From the NCBI GenBank assembly GCA_000720535.1, contig JOAZ01000008.1:186001-250000 (forward strand): a stretch of DNA of 64,000 nucleotides, given 5' to 3'. The notes under the pieces were generated by a model. The model was not told where the DNA came from. It made no database searches and saw nothing but the letters and a program-made list of their open reading frames with translations. Both the position numbers and the translations under genes were made by a program. This DNA comes from Streptomyces halstedii (GTDB lineage Bacteria > Actinomycetota > Actinomycetes > Streptomycetales > Streptomycetaceae). Shown in pieces: positions 10,230 to 19,500 of this stretch (within the stretch, counting starts at the first letter, position 1; each line of letters starts with the position of its first letter).

Positions 10230-11579
10230 ATGCAGGCCAGTCACATCGGGCGCACTCTCGAACAGGGCGTCGCCACGCTGCGGCGGGACGACCCGGAGCT
10301 GTTCGACCTGCTGGAGGACGAGCACCGGCGGCAGACGGAGACGCTGTCCCTGGTCGCGTCGAGCGGCGGCACCGACGCCTCCGTGATGGCGGTGGTCGGT
10401 TCGAGCATCGTCAACGTCACGGCGGAGGGCTATCCCGGCAAGCGGTACCACGCCGGGTGCCGGTACGTGGACCGGGCCGAGGAGCTCGCGGTCGCCAGGA
10501 CCAAGCAGGTCTTCGGCGCCCGGTACGTCAACGTCCAGCCGCACTGCGCGAGTTTCGCCAACCACACCGTGATGCAGGCCCTGCTGAAGCCGGGCGACAC
10601 CGTCCTCGGCATGGCCCTCGACCAGGGCGGCCACCTCACCCACGGCTCCCCGGTCAACCTCAGCGGCAAGCTCTTCGACGTCCACGGCTACGGGCTGGAC
10701 TCCAAGGGGCTGATCGACTACGGGCAACTGCGCGAGCTGGCCCAGGAACACCGTCCCCGGCTGGTGGTCTGCGGGACCACCTCCTACACCCGGGTCATCG
10801 ACTTCGACCGCGTCCGCGCGATCGCCGACGAGACCGGGGCGTACGTCCTCGCCGACATCACCCACATCGCCGGACTCGTCGCCGCGGGCCTGCACCCCAG
10901 CTCCATCGACGCCGCCCACTTCACCACCACCTGCACGTTCAAGCAGCTCTACGGGCCGCGCGGCGGGCTGATCATGATGGGCCGGGACGCCGACGAACTC
11001 TCCGGGGACGGGAAGCGCACCCTGTCCCAGCTCATCCAGAGCGCCGTCTTCCCGCTCATGCAGGGCTCCCCGGAGGTGCACACCATCGCGGCCAAGGCCC
11101 GCGCCATGGGCCGGCTGCTCCAGCCGGAGTTCCGCGAGCTGGCCGGGCGCGTCCGCGCCGACGCCGAGGCCCTGGCCACCGCGATGTCCCGGCGCGGCTA
11201 CGAGGTGATCGGCGGCGGCACCGACAACCACATCGTGCTCTTCCGGGTACCGCCCCACCTCAACGGGCTCGCGGCCGAACGGGTCCTGGAGTCCTGCGAC
11301 ATCCTCGTCAACAAGAACAAGATCCCGGGCGACACCCGGGGTGCCGCCGTCGCCAGCGGTGTGCGGCTCGGCAGCAACACCGTGGCCCTGCGGCGCATGG
11401 GCCCCGAGCAGATGGACCGCTGCGCCGGACTGATCGACACCGTGCTGAGCCACACCCGGGCCCTGCCGGGCGGCGGTGTGGAACTGCCCGAGGACGTGCG
11501 CGAGCGGACGGTCGCGGCCGTGCGCGGACTGTGCCGCGACTTCCCCCTGCCGTATCCGTCGGCCACCGAGACTCTCTAG
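10230..11579 (+). CDS. SHMT-fold PLP enzyme (SHMT or transaldolase-like)
   Basis: 449 residues of the glycine/serine hydroxymethyltransferase fold. The PLP-lysine context TTCTFKQLYGPRGG (K238) replaces the housekeeping TTTTHKTLRGPRGG, so the residue before the Schiff-base Lys is Phe rather than His, a sign of changed chemistry. The N-terminal third keeps the GYPGKRYHAG signature. Family members in biosynthetic clusters make alpha-methylserine or perform L-threonine transaldolase reactions giving beta-hydroxy amino acids (for example ObiG of obafluorin). Here it probably makes a non-proteinogenic building block. ATG 10230 is chosen because AAGGAG at 10218-10223 sits six bases upstream; ATG 10203 would overlap the previous gene. 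A housekeeping role is unlikely given its place inside the cluster. Confidence 0.85.
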   Translation: MQASHIGRTLEQGVATLRRDDPELFDLLEDEHRRQTETLSLVASSGGTDASVMAVVGSSIVNVTAEGYPGKRYHAGCRYVDRAEELAVARTKQVFGARYVNVQPHCASFANHTVMQALLKPGDTVLGMALDQGGHLTHGSPVNLSGKLFDVHGYGLDSKGLIDYGQLRELAQEHRPRLVVCGTTSYTRVIDFDRVRAIADETGAYVLADITHIAGLVAAGLHPSSIDAAHFTTTCTFKQLYGPRGGLIMMGRDADELSGDGKRTLSQLIQSAVFPLMQGSPEVHTIAAKARAMGRLLQPEFRELAGRVRADAEALATAMSRRGYEVIGGGTDNHIVLFRVPPHLNGLAAERVLESCDILVNKNKIPGDTRGAAVASGVRLGSNTVALRRMGPEQMDRCAGLIDTVLSHTRALPGGGVELPEDVRERTVAAVRGLCRDFPLPYPSATETL

Positions 11580-11593
11580 GGACACCACGACAC

Positions 11594-14500
11594 ATGGCCA
11601 AGAACGTCGAGGCGGCCTACCCGCTCTCCGCACTCCAGCAGGGCCTGCTCTTCCACACCCTGAGCCGGCCCGGCGAACCCACCTACTTCGAGCAGGTCCG
11701 CTGCGTGATCAGGGGCGCGCTGGACACGGCGGCCTTCGAGGAGGCCTGGAACCTGGTCGTCGCCCGCCACCCCGTCCTGCGCACCGCGTTCGCCTGGCAG
11801 CGGCTGAAGGAGCCCCTCCAGGTGGTCGGGCGTACGGTCCGCGTCTCGCTGGACCAGGCGGACTGGCGCGGCCGGAGCGACCCGGACGCCGACTGGCAGG
11901 ACCTGCTCGACGAGGACCGGCGGCGCGGCTTCGACCTCGCCAAGGCACCTCTGATGCGCCTGACGGTACGTCAGACAGCCGACGACACCCACCTGTTCGT
12001 CTGGAGCCACCACCACATCCTGCTGGACGGCTGGAGTTTCGGCCTGGTCCTGCACGAGGCGCTGGCCGCCTACGCCCGCCTGGTCGAGGACGGCCGCCCG
12101 CCGCAGCTCGAACCCGCCCCGCCCTACCAGGACTTCATCCGCTACCTCGGCGAGCGCGACACGGCGGCCGACGAGACGTTCTGGCAGGAGTACCTGGAGG
12201 GCTTCGAGCAGCCCACCCGGCTCGCCGTCGACCGGGGCCAGGGCGTGCACGAGGGCGGCGGCGGCACCGAGGTCACACTGTCGGTGACGCTGGACAAGGA
12301 GACGAGCGCCGCCGTGCAGCGGCGGTGCGGCGGTCTCGGCGTCTCGCTCAGCGCCCTCGCGCACGCCGCCTGGGCCCGGCTGATCGGCGCGTACAGCGGT
12401 GAGGACGAGGTGCTGTTCGGCTCCACCACCGCGGGCCGCCCGCCGGAACTGCCCGGTGTGGAGCAGATGGTGGGCCTGTTCATCAACGCCGTACCCCTGC
12501 GGGTGCGCATCGACCCCGCCCGGCGGATCGGGGACTGGCTGGAGGAGATCCAGCGCGACCTCTTCCGGCTCCAGGCCCACCAGTTCACCGGCCTCGCCCG
12601 CATCCAGGAACTCTCCGGCGTCGAGCGCGGGAAACCGCTGTTCGAGACACTGCTCAGCTTCCAGAACTACCCCCTGGACGACGGCCACACCGAGGACTGG
12701 GGCGGCGTCCGGCTGACCGACTACGGCTGGAGCGGCCCGACCAACTACCCCGTGGCCGTACGGGCGTTCCCCGGCGACGAGATCATGCTGGTGCTCTCGT
12801 ACTACCGGCACCGGCTGGACGACGACACGGCCGCCGCCATGCTCGACCAACTGCGCCTCCTCGTCGAGCGCCTGGGCGGCGACCCGGAACGGGCCCTGTG
12901 GGAGGTCGAGCCCCTGGCCGGGGAGCACGCCGAACGGGTGCTGCGCCGGTGGAACGAGACCTCGGCGGACATCGACCTGGACCGCACCCTGCACGGGCTG
13001 GCCGAGCGCCAGGCGCACCTGCGCCCCGACGCCCCGGCGGTCGTGGCCGGCGACGGACGCCTCACCTACGGCGAACTCGACGCCCGCGCCAACCAGGTGG
13101 CGCGCCGCCTCGTCGCCCTCGGCGTCCGCCCGGGGGACCGCGTCGGCCTGTGCACCGAGAAGTCCACCGCCACCGTGATCGGCATGGTCGCCGTGCTGAA
13201 GGCGGGCGCGGCGTACGTCCCGCTCGACCCCGGCTACCCGGCCGAGCGCATCGCCTACATGGTGGCGGACTCCGGACTGCGGGCCCTGCTGACCTGGGGG
13301 AGCGGTGCCGAGGTGGCCGCCCGGCTCGACCTCCCGTCCCTCGCCCTGGACACCGACGCGCCGGACATCGACCGGCAGCCGGCGGCCCCCCTCGGCCTGG
13401 ACGTGCCGCCGGAGTCCTTCGCGTACGTCATCTACACCTCCGGCTCCTCCGGGCAGCCCAAGGGCGTCATGCTCGACCACCGGGGGCGGATCAACAACGT
13501 CGAGGACTACCGGCGGCGCTTCGCGATGGGACCCGGGGACCGCACGCTGTGCGTCTCCTCGCTCAGCTTCGACATCTCCGTCTGCGACGTCTTCTGCGCC
13601 TTCGCCGCCGGTGGCGTACTGGTCTTCCCGGACGCCACCCGCACCAAGGACCCGGACCACTGGCTGGACCTGGTCGAACGCGAGGGCATCACCCTGTGGC
13701 ACTCGGCGCCCGCCCTGATGGACGCCCTGCTCGACGCCGCCGAGGAACGGGGCAGCCGCCCCGCGTCCCTGCGGCTCACCGTCCTGGACGGCGACTGGAT
13801 CCCGCTGACCCAGCCGGACCGGGTGCGGGGCACCTTCCCCTCGGCCCGGGTGGTCAGCGCGGGCGGCGCCACCGAACTGTCGGTGGACTCCGTCATGTAC
13901 CCGGTCGGTGACGTCGATCCGGCCTGGCGGAGCATCCCCTACGGCCGTCCCATGGCCAACCAGACGGCGTACATCGTGGACGAGAGGATGGAGGCCGTCC
14001 CCGTCGGCGTACCGGGTGAACTGCTCCTCGGCGGCGCCGGGACCGCGGCGGGCTACCTGGACCGGCCGGCCCTGACCGCCGAGAAGTTCGTGCCCCACCC
14101 CTGGTCCGGCCGGCCCGGCGAACGCCTCTACCGCACGGGGGACCTCGCGCGGTTCGGACAGGACGGCACCATCGAACTGCTCGGCCGGATCGACTTCCAG
14201 GTCAAGATCCGCGGCGTGCGCATCGAGCTCGGAGAGATCGAGTCGGTCCTCCGCGAGCACCCGGGGGTGGACACCTGCCTGGTGGCCGCGTCCCCCGACG
14301 CCACCGGTGAACGGCGGCTGGTCGCCTACCTGGTGCACACCCAGGACGGCGGGGACGCGCGGCGGACGGACGAACCGGACGCCTTCCACACCGAACTGCG
14401 GGCGTGGCTGCGCCGCAGGGTCCCCGAGCACCTGGTACCCGAGGCGTTCGTCCGGCTGGACCGGCTGCCGCTGACCGCCAACGGCAAGGTGAACCGGCGC

Positions 14501-15559
14501 GACCTGCCCGCCGCGCGCTTCGCGGTCGCCGCCCAGGGCCGGGTGGCACCGGCCACCGGGCTGGAGGCGGAACTCGCCGCGCACTGGGCCGGGGTCCTGG
14601 GCCTCGCACCCGACGAGGTGGACGTGGAGACCAGCTTCTTCGACATGGGCGGCAACTCGCTGAAGGCCCTGCGCGCCTGCCGCCTGCCCGGCCGCTCCGT
14701 CCCGATCACCGCGCTCTACCGCTACCGCGGCGTGCGCGCGCTGGCCGAGCACCTCGGCCAGGACACCCCCGACACCGACGCCCTGGTCCGCCTCGGCACC
14801 GAGGCACCGGCCGACACGACGCCCGCCGTGATCTGCGTCCCCTACGGCGGTGGCCACGCCGGGGTCTACCAGCCGCTGGCCGAGGCCCTGTCGCACCGCG
14901 CCACCCTGTACGCGGTACGCCTGCCGGGCCACGAGCACGACGGCACCGACGAACCCCTCCAGGCCGTCGAGCCGGTCGCCCGGTCCGTGGCGGCGGCCGC
15001 CCGCGAGCTGAAGGACCGCCCGCTCCTGGTGTACGGGCACTGCGGCGGCGTGGCCCTGGCCACCGAGATCACCCGGCAGCTGGAGGCGGACGGCCTGGAC
15101 GTGAGACGCCTCGTGGTCGCCGCCTCCTACCCGCCGGCCGAGGCCTCCGGCCTCGCCGACGACCCGTTCGCGGAACAGACCGACGTCGAACTGGCCCGCG
15201 CCTTCGCCGGACTCGGCGGGTTCACCGACCTCACCGACGAGGAGGCCGGCACGATCGGCCGGCTGCTGCGGCACGACGGCACGGAGGCCAGGCGCTACTT
15301 CCGCCAGGCACTGGACCGGGCGGCCGGACGCCCCGAAGGGCTGCTGGCCACCCCGCTGACCTGCCTGATCGGTGACAGCGACCCGCTCACCGAGGACTAC
15401 GCCGAGGGCTGGCGCACCTGGGGGCTCCTGGCCCCCGACCACGAACTGGCCGTGCTCCCGGGCGACCACTACTTCGTGCGCGCCCACCCCGAAGAGGTCG
15501 CCGACCGGCTCCTGGCCGCCCTCGCCCCCACCGCCGACCAGAAGGAGGCCACCCGATGA
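11594..15559 (+). CDS. Terminating NRPS module C-A-PCP-TE with Cys thioesterase
   Basis: 1321 residues. The C domain (about 5-440) has intact H140-H141-xxx-D-G. The A domain (TSGSSGQPKG near 614) belongs to the subgroup with a GDWIPL segment and an altered A5 motif (SAGGATE in place of NxYGPTE), often seen in hybrid and Cy-type modules. By-eye pocket DICHVDAVDK, which I do not recognise. The PCP carries LGGNS-like MGGNS, S1022. The C-terminal domain is an alpha/beta-hydrolase type I thioesterase with GHCGG (C1150 as nucleophile instead of Ser), GDSDP for the acid and H1292 in GDHYF. Cys nucleophiles occur in a minority of TEs, including the beta-lactone-forming TE of ObiF and the beta-lactam-forming TE of SulM. 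It releases the product. Its stop overlaps the next start (ATGA). Confidence 0.92.
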   Translation: MAKNVEAAYPLSALQQGLLFHTLSRPGEPTYFEQVRCVIRGALDTAAFEEAWNLVVARHPVLRTAFAWQRLKEPLQVVGRTVRVSLDQADWRGRSDPDADWQDLLDEDRRRGFDLAKAPLMRLTVRQTADDTHLFVWSHHHILLDGWSFGLVLHEALAAYARLVEDGRPPQLEPAPPYQDFIRYLGERDTAADETFWQEYLEGFEQPTRLAVDRGQGVHEGGGGTEVTLSVTLDKETSAAVQRRCGGLGVSLSALAHAAWARLIGAYSGEDEVLFGSTTAGRPPELPGVEQMVGLFINAVPLRVRIDPARRIGDWLEEIQRDLFRLQAHQFTGLARIQELSGVERGKPLFETLLSFQNYPLDDGHTEDWGGVRLTDYGWSGPTNYPVAVRAFPGDEIMLVLSYYRHRLDDDTAAAMLDQLRLLVERLGGDPERALWEVEPLAGEHAERVLRRWNETSADIDLDRTLHGLAERQAHLRPDAPAVVAGDGRLTYGELDARANQVARRLVALGVRPGDRVGLCTEKSTATVIGMVAVLKAGAAYVPLDPGYPAERIAYMVADSGLRALLTWGSGAEVAARLDLPSLALDTDAPDIDRQPAAPLGLDVPPESFAYVIYTSGSSGQPKGVMLDHRGRINNVEDYRRRFAMGPGDRTLCVSSLSFDISVCDVFCAFAAGGVLVFPDATRTKDPDHWLDLVEREGITLWHSAPALMDALLDAAEERGSRPASLRLTVLDGDWIPLTQPDRVRGTFPSARVVSAGGATELSVDSVMYPVGDVDPAWRSIPYGRPMANQTAYIVDERMEAVPVGVPGELLLGGAGTAAGYLDRPALTAEKFVPHPWSGRPGERLYRTGDLARFGQDGTIELLGRIDFQVKIRGVRIELGEIESVLREHPGVDTCLVAASPDATGERRLVAYLVHTQDGGDARRTDEPDAFHTELRAWLRRRVPEHLVPEAFVRLDRLPLTANGKVNRRDLPAARFAVAAQGRVAPATGLEAELAAHWAGVLGLAPDEVDVETSFFDMGGNSLKALRACRLPGRSVPITALYRYRGVRALAEHLGQDTPDTDALVRLGTEAPADTTPAVICVPYGGGHAGVYQPLAEALSHRATLYAVRLPGHEHDGTDEPLQAVEPVARSVAAAARELKDRPLLVYGHCGGVALATEITRQLEADGLDVRRLVVAASYPPAEASGLADDPFAEQTDVELARAFAGLGGFTDLTDEEAGTIGRLLRHDGTEARRYFRQALDRAAGRPEGLLATPLTCLIGDSDPLTEDYAEGWRTWGLLAPDHELAVLPGDHYFVRAHPEEVADRLLAALAPTADQKEATR

Positions 15560-16437
15560 ACGCGGAACACCCCCCGGCCGGGACCACCGACGACAGCGGG
15601 GCCGCGCCGCGGTACCGCCTCGCCGTCGTCAACCTGATGCCGCAGGCCGAGATCTACCTCGACTACATGGAGCGGGTACTGCCGCCCGGGACCGAGGTGC
15701 GGTGGATCCGGGTCCGCGACCACGCCTACCGCAGCAGCGACCCGGAGATCCTGTCCGCCACCCACCGGTACTACGACGAGAGCGCCGTCGACGACTGCGA
15801 CGCCCTGCTCCTGACCGGCGCGGCGGTGGACATCGACCCCGACCTCACCGCGGCGACGTACTGGGACGAGATCGTCGGGACACTGCGCGACGCGGACGGA
15901 CGGGTCGGGTCGATCGCGGGCGTCTGCTGGGGCGCGCAGGTGCTCGGCAAGGTGTTCTACGACATCGACAAGGAGCACTTCCCGGCCAAGGTCTTCGGGG
16001 TGCTGGAGATGACCAACGAGGCCCCCGGGCACCCGCTGACGCGCGGCCTGGACGACCGGTACTGGCTGCCGCACAGCCGTTACGCGCGGATGGAGCCGGA
16101 CGGCTTCGGCAAGGCGGTCGCCGACGGCCTGCTGGTACCGCTCGACTGGTGCGAGGAGGCCGGCCACACCACCGTGGTCTCCGCCGACGGCGCCCATCTG
16201 ATGCTCCAGGGGCACCAGGACTACCCGACCGAACGGCTGGCCCAGGAGTACCACAGCGCGGTGGAGAAGGGACGGGCGACCTCGCTCCCGCTCAACTACG
16301 ACCCGGACCGTCCGGTGAACCGCTGGCGGGCCAACAACCGGGCGTTCTTCGCCGCGTGGCTGGAGCTGGCGGCCGCGCGCAAGCGCGGCCTGGCGCCGAA
16401 GCCACCGGCCGGCTCCGGCGCCCCGCAGCAGCCCTAG
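15556..16437 (+). CDS. MetA-like homoserine O-acyltransferase family protein
   Basis: 293 residues of the MetA (homoserine O-succinyl/acetyltransferase) family, a class-I-amidotransferase-like fold. Visible landmarks: VVNLMP near the N-terminus, catalytic C124 in GVCWGAQ, KVFGVLE (oxyanion lysine region), PHSRY, and H220 in GHQDY. The family's His-x-Glu dyad is here H220-Q-D222, so Glu is conservatively replaced by Asp, and the usual Pro between them is Gln. It starts inside the stop of the TE gene (ATGA), so it is translationally coupled to assembly-line genes. The likely job is O-acylation of homoserine or a related hydroxy amino acid to prepare a building block, or acyl transfer to the product. 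A primary methionine-synthesis role seems unlikely from context. The exact substrate cannot be read from sequence. Confidence 0.85.
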   Translation: MNAEHPPAGTTDDSGAAPRYRLAVVNLMPQAEIYLDYMERVLPPGTEVRWIRVRDHAYRSSDPEILSATHRYYDESAVDDCDALLLTGAAVDIDPDLTAATYWDEIVGTLRDADGRVGSIAGVCWGAQVLGKVFYDIDKEHFPAKVFGVLEMTNEAPGHPLTRGLDDRYWLPHSRYARMEPDGFGKAVADGLLVPLDWCEEAGHTTVVSADGAHLMLQGHQDYPTERLAQEYHSAVEKGRATSLPLNYDPDRPVNRWRANNRAFFAAWLELAAARKRGLAPKPPAGSGAPQQP

Positions 16438-16558
16438 AACTCGCACGCACGGGCCCACCGGCACGCGGCCGTCCTGACCGCCGCGTGCCCGGCGGCGCCC
16501 GTGGCGGTGCGGCGTCCTCGTCGAGTCCGACCCCGTCCATCCCAGGAGTGTGCCTGCC

Positions 16559-19500
16559 GTGCCGTCCCACCCCTTCGAACACACCTCCGACGCCGCCGAG
16601 GCGGCCGCCGAGGTGCTGTCCGCACTGCGTTCGCGCGGCGAGGCCCCGGCCGCCGACGCGCTCACCGGCCGGGAACTGGCCGGCCGTGTCGACCGGCTCG
16701 TCGAGGCCCTGGCCGGGCACGCCGTCCGGCGCGGAGAGGTCGTCCGCGTCCACGGCGAGGGCCCCGGGGACCTCGTGACCGGCTGCCTCGCCGTATGGCT
16801 GGCCCACGCGGTGCCGCACGTGGGACCGGAGGCCGGGGAGGGCCCGGCCCGCCTGGCGCTGGACGTCCGGGCGGCCGGTGCCACGGACCGCGGAGGGGAA
16901 CCGGCCGGGGCGGACGCGGCCCTGCTGGTCTCCGAGGACCTGGTGGGATGCGTGGCCCACCCGGTGGCCACGCTCGGCCGGCTGCGGCTGCCCGAGAAGA
17001 CCGCGCGCCTCCTGGTGGCCGCCGACTGGCGGGTGGACGCCTGGCTGCCGCTGGTCCTGGAGGCGTGGACGGCCGGGGTGGAACAGATCTCCCTGCTCCC
17101 CGGCGACGCCTGCCCGGAGCCCGCCGCCGACGCGGTGCTGGCCTGCCCGGCCTGGCGGCTCGGCGCGGCCCCCCGGCTCGCCGCGGACGGCGCCTTCGCG
17201 GGACGGGTCACCTGGGGAGCCGGAACGGCCCCCGGCCCCGGGGACGGCACCCGGCTGCACGGCTTCGGCGACACCTTCGTACTCGCCTCCACCCGGGCGG
17301 GGGACCCGGCCGGGGACCCGCGCGCCCACCGGGGCGAGGTGTACGGACGGCACCGGGTCACCAACGCCGCCGGACGCGCGCTGCCCGCCAACGCCTGGGG
17401 CCGGCTCGCGCTCGCCGGACGGCTGCCCACGGCCGGTGACAGCGCCCGCTCCGTCCTCGACGCGCTGCGCGAGGAATCCGCGGAGCGCACCTGGGTCACC
17501 GAGTACCGGGCGCGCGGGCGCAGCGACGGCACGGTCGAGTTCGACCCGCGCGCGCTCGACCCGCTGCGGGTGGCCGGACGCCGGCTCTCCCCGGACGCGA
17601 CCGCGCGCACCATCGCCCCGGCCGTACCGCCCGGAGCGGTGCTCGTCGCCCGCGACCCGGACACCGACCGGGCCCGCCTGGTGCTGTGCGGCACGGGGGA
17701 GGGCCTGGAGGAGGCGGCGGAGCGGCTGACCGGCGTCCTGCCCTCCTGGGCGGGGCCGCTGAGCACCTGCCGGGTCCCCGCGCTGCCGCGCGACGCCGAG
17801 GGCCGGGTGGACCTGGCCCGGCTGGCCGCGGACGCCCCGCCGGACACCCTGCTGCTGGACAGGGCCGCCCGCGCCCTGGACGGCGGCGCCGGCCGGACGC
17901 GGCTGCGGGCCGTGCCCGTGGCGGCGGACGGAGGGGAACTGCCGCTGCCCGACGGCTTCGTGACCGGCGGCGGGCACTACCCGGCCACCCGGCCCGCCGA
18001 GGCCCGGGGCCCGCTCCTGACGCCGCCGTCCGACGACCTGGCCGACCGGCTGCGGAAGGCCGCCGCCACCGACCGGGGCATCCCGCTGGTGGACGGCGAG
18101 GGCCGCGCGTACCGGATGACCTACGCCGAACTGCTCACCGAGGCCTCCCGGGTCGCCGCCTACCTGCGCGGCCAGGGGCTCGGCCACGGCGACGAGGTGG
18201 TCGTCCACGCGGCGGCGGCCGGGGACGTCTTCACCGGCGTATGGGCGTGCGTCCTGATCGGCGTCCTGCCCGTACCGCTGACCCCGGCCACCCCCTACGA
18301 GGGCGCGGGCAACCCGTTGTGGCACCTGCTCGGCCCGGACACCATGCTCACCGGCCGCACCGTCCTCACGACCAAGGCCCAGCGGGACACCACCGCCGAG
18401 GCCCTCCGGCGGCGCGGCCTGGACGCGGACCTGCTGCTCCTGGAGACCGCCCGCGCGGGCGAGCCGCTGCCCGCCGAGGAGGCCGCGCCCCGCTCGCCGG
18501 CGCTGATGCTCCTCACCTCCGGCAGCACCGGCGCCCCCAAGGGCGTCGCGCTGTCCCACCGCAACCTCGTGTCCCTGGCGGAGTCGGTCCGCGCGGAGTT
18601 CGCCCTGGACGGGGAGGTCTCCCTCAACTGGCTGGGCGTCGACCACGTCGGCGGACTGGTCCAGCACCACATCCGCGACCTGTGCCTGGCCCACGAGCAG
18701 GTCCACGTGGACACCGGCTGGGCGCTGGGCGACCCGACCCGGATCCTGGACCTCCTGGACCACTACCGGGTCACCGTCAGCTGGATGGCCAACTTCGGCT
18801 TCAACCTGATCAACGAGCAGGCCGGGAAGATCGCCGAGGGCAGCTGGGACCTGAGCCCGCTGAAGGTCTGGGAGAACGGCGGCGAGGCGGTCACCCACGA
18901 GGGCAACCAGCGCTTCCTGGCCCTGCTCGCCCCGCACGGACTGCGCCCCGACGTCATCAAACCCGTGTTCGGGATGACCGAGACCAGCTCCGCCGTCATC
19001 GCCGCCCACAACCTCGTCGCCGGCCGCCAGGACTACGTGCACTGGCTGAGCGACACCCGGCTCGACAGCCCGGTCCGGCGCTCCCTGCCCGGCGAGGGCA
19101 GCCCGTTCGCCGAGGTCGGCACCCCGATGGCGGGCCTCGCGCTGCGCGTCGTCGACGCCGAGGGCCAGGTGTGCCCCGAGGGCGTCAGCGGCCGCATCGA
19201 GGTCAGCGGCCTCCAGGTCATGAAGGGCTACTACCGCAACCCGGAGGCCGACGCCGACGCCTTCACCGCCGACGGCTGGCTGCGCATGGGCGACTGCGGC
19301 TTCATGGTGGACGGCAGCCTCGTGGTCACCGGCCGCGAGAAGGACGTCCTGATCATCAACGGCCTCAACTACGCCGCACGGGCCCTGGAGAACAGCGTCG
19401 AGGCCGTCCACGGCGTCCGCCAGGGCTGCTGCGCGGCCGTACCGGTCCGGCGGCCCGACGCCGTCACCGACGACCTGGTCGTCTTCTACAGCTCCACCGA

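Noticed and set aside
11576-15487. 1303-codon - strand frame opposite the third NRPS
   Set aside because: Shadow frame caused by codon bias; no recognisable motif.
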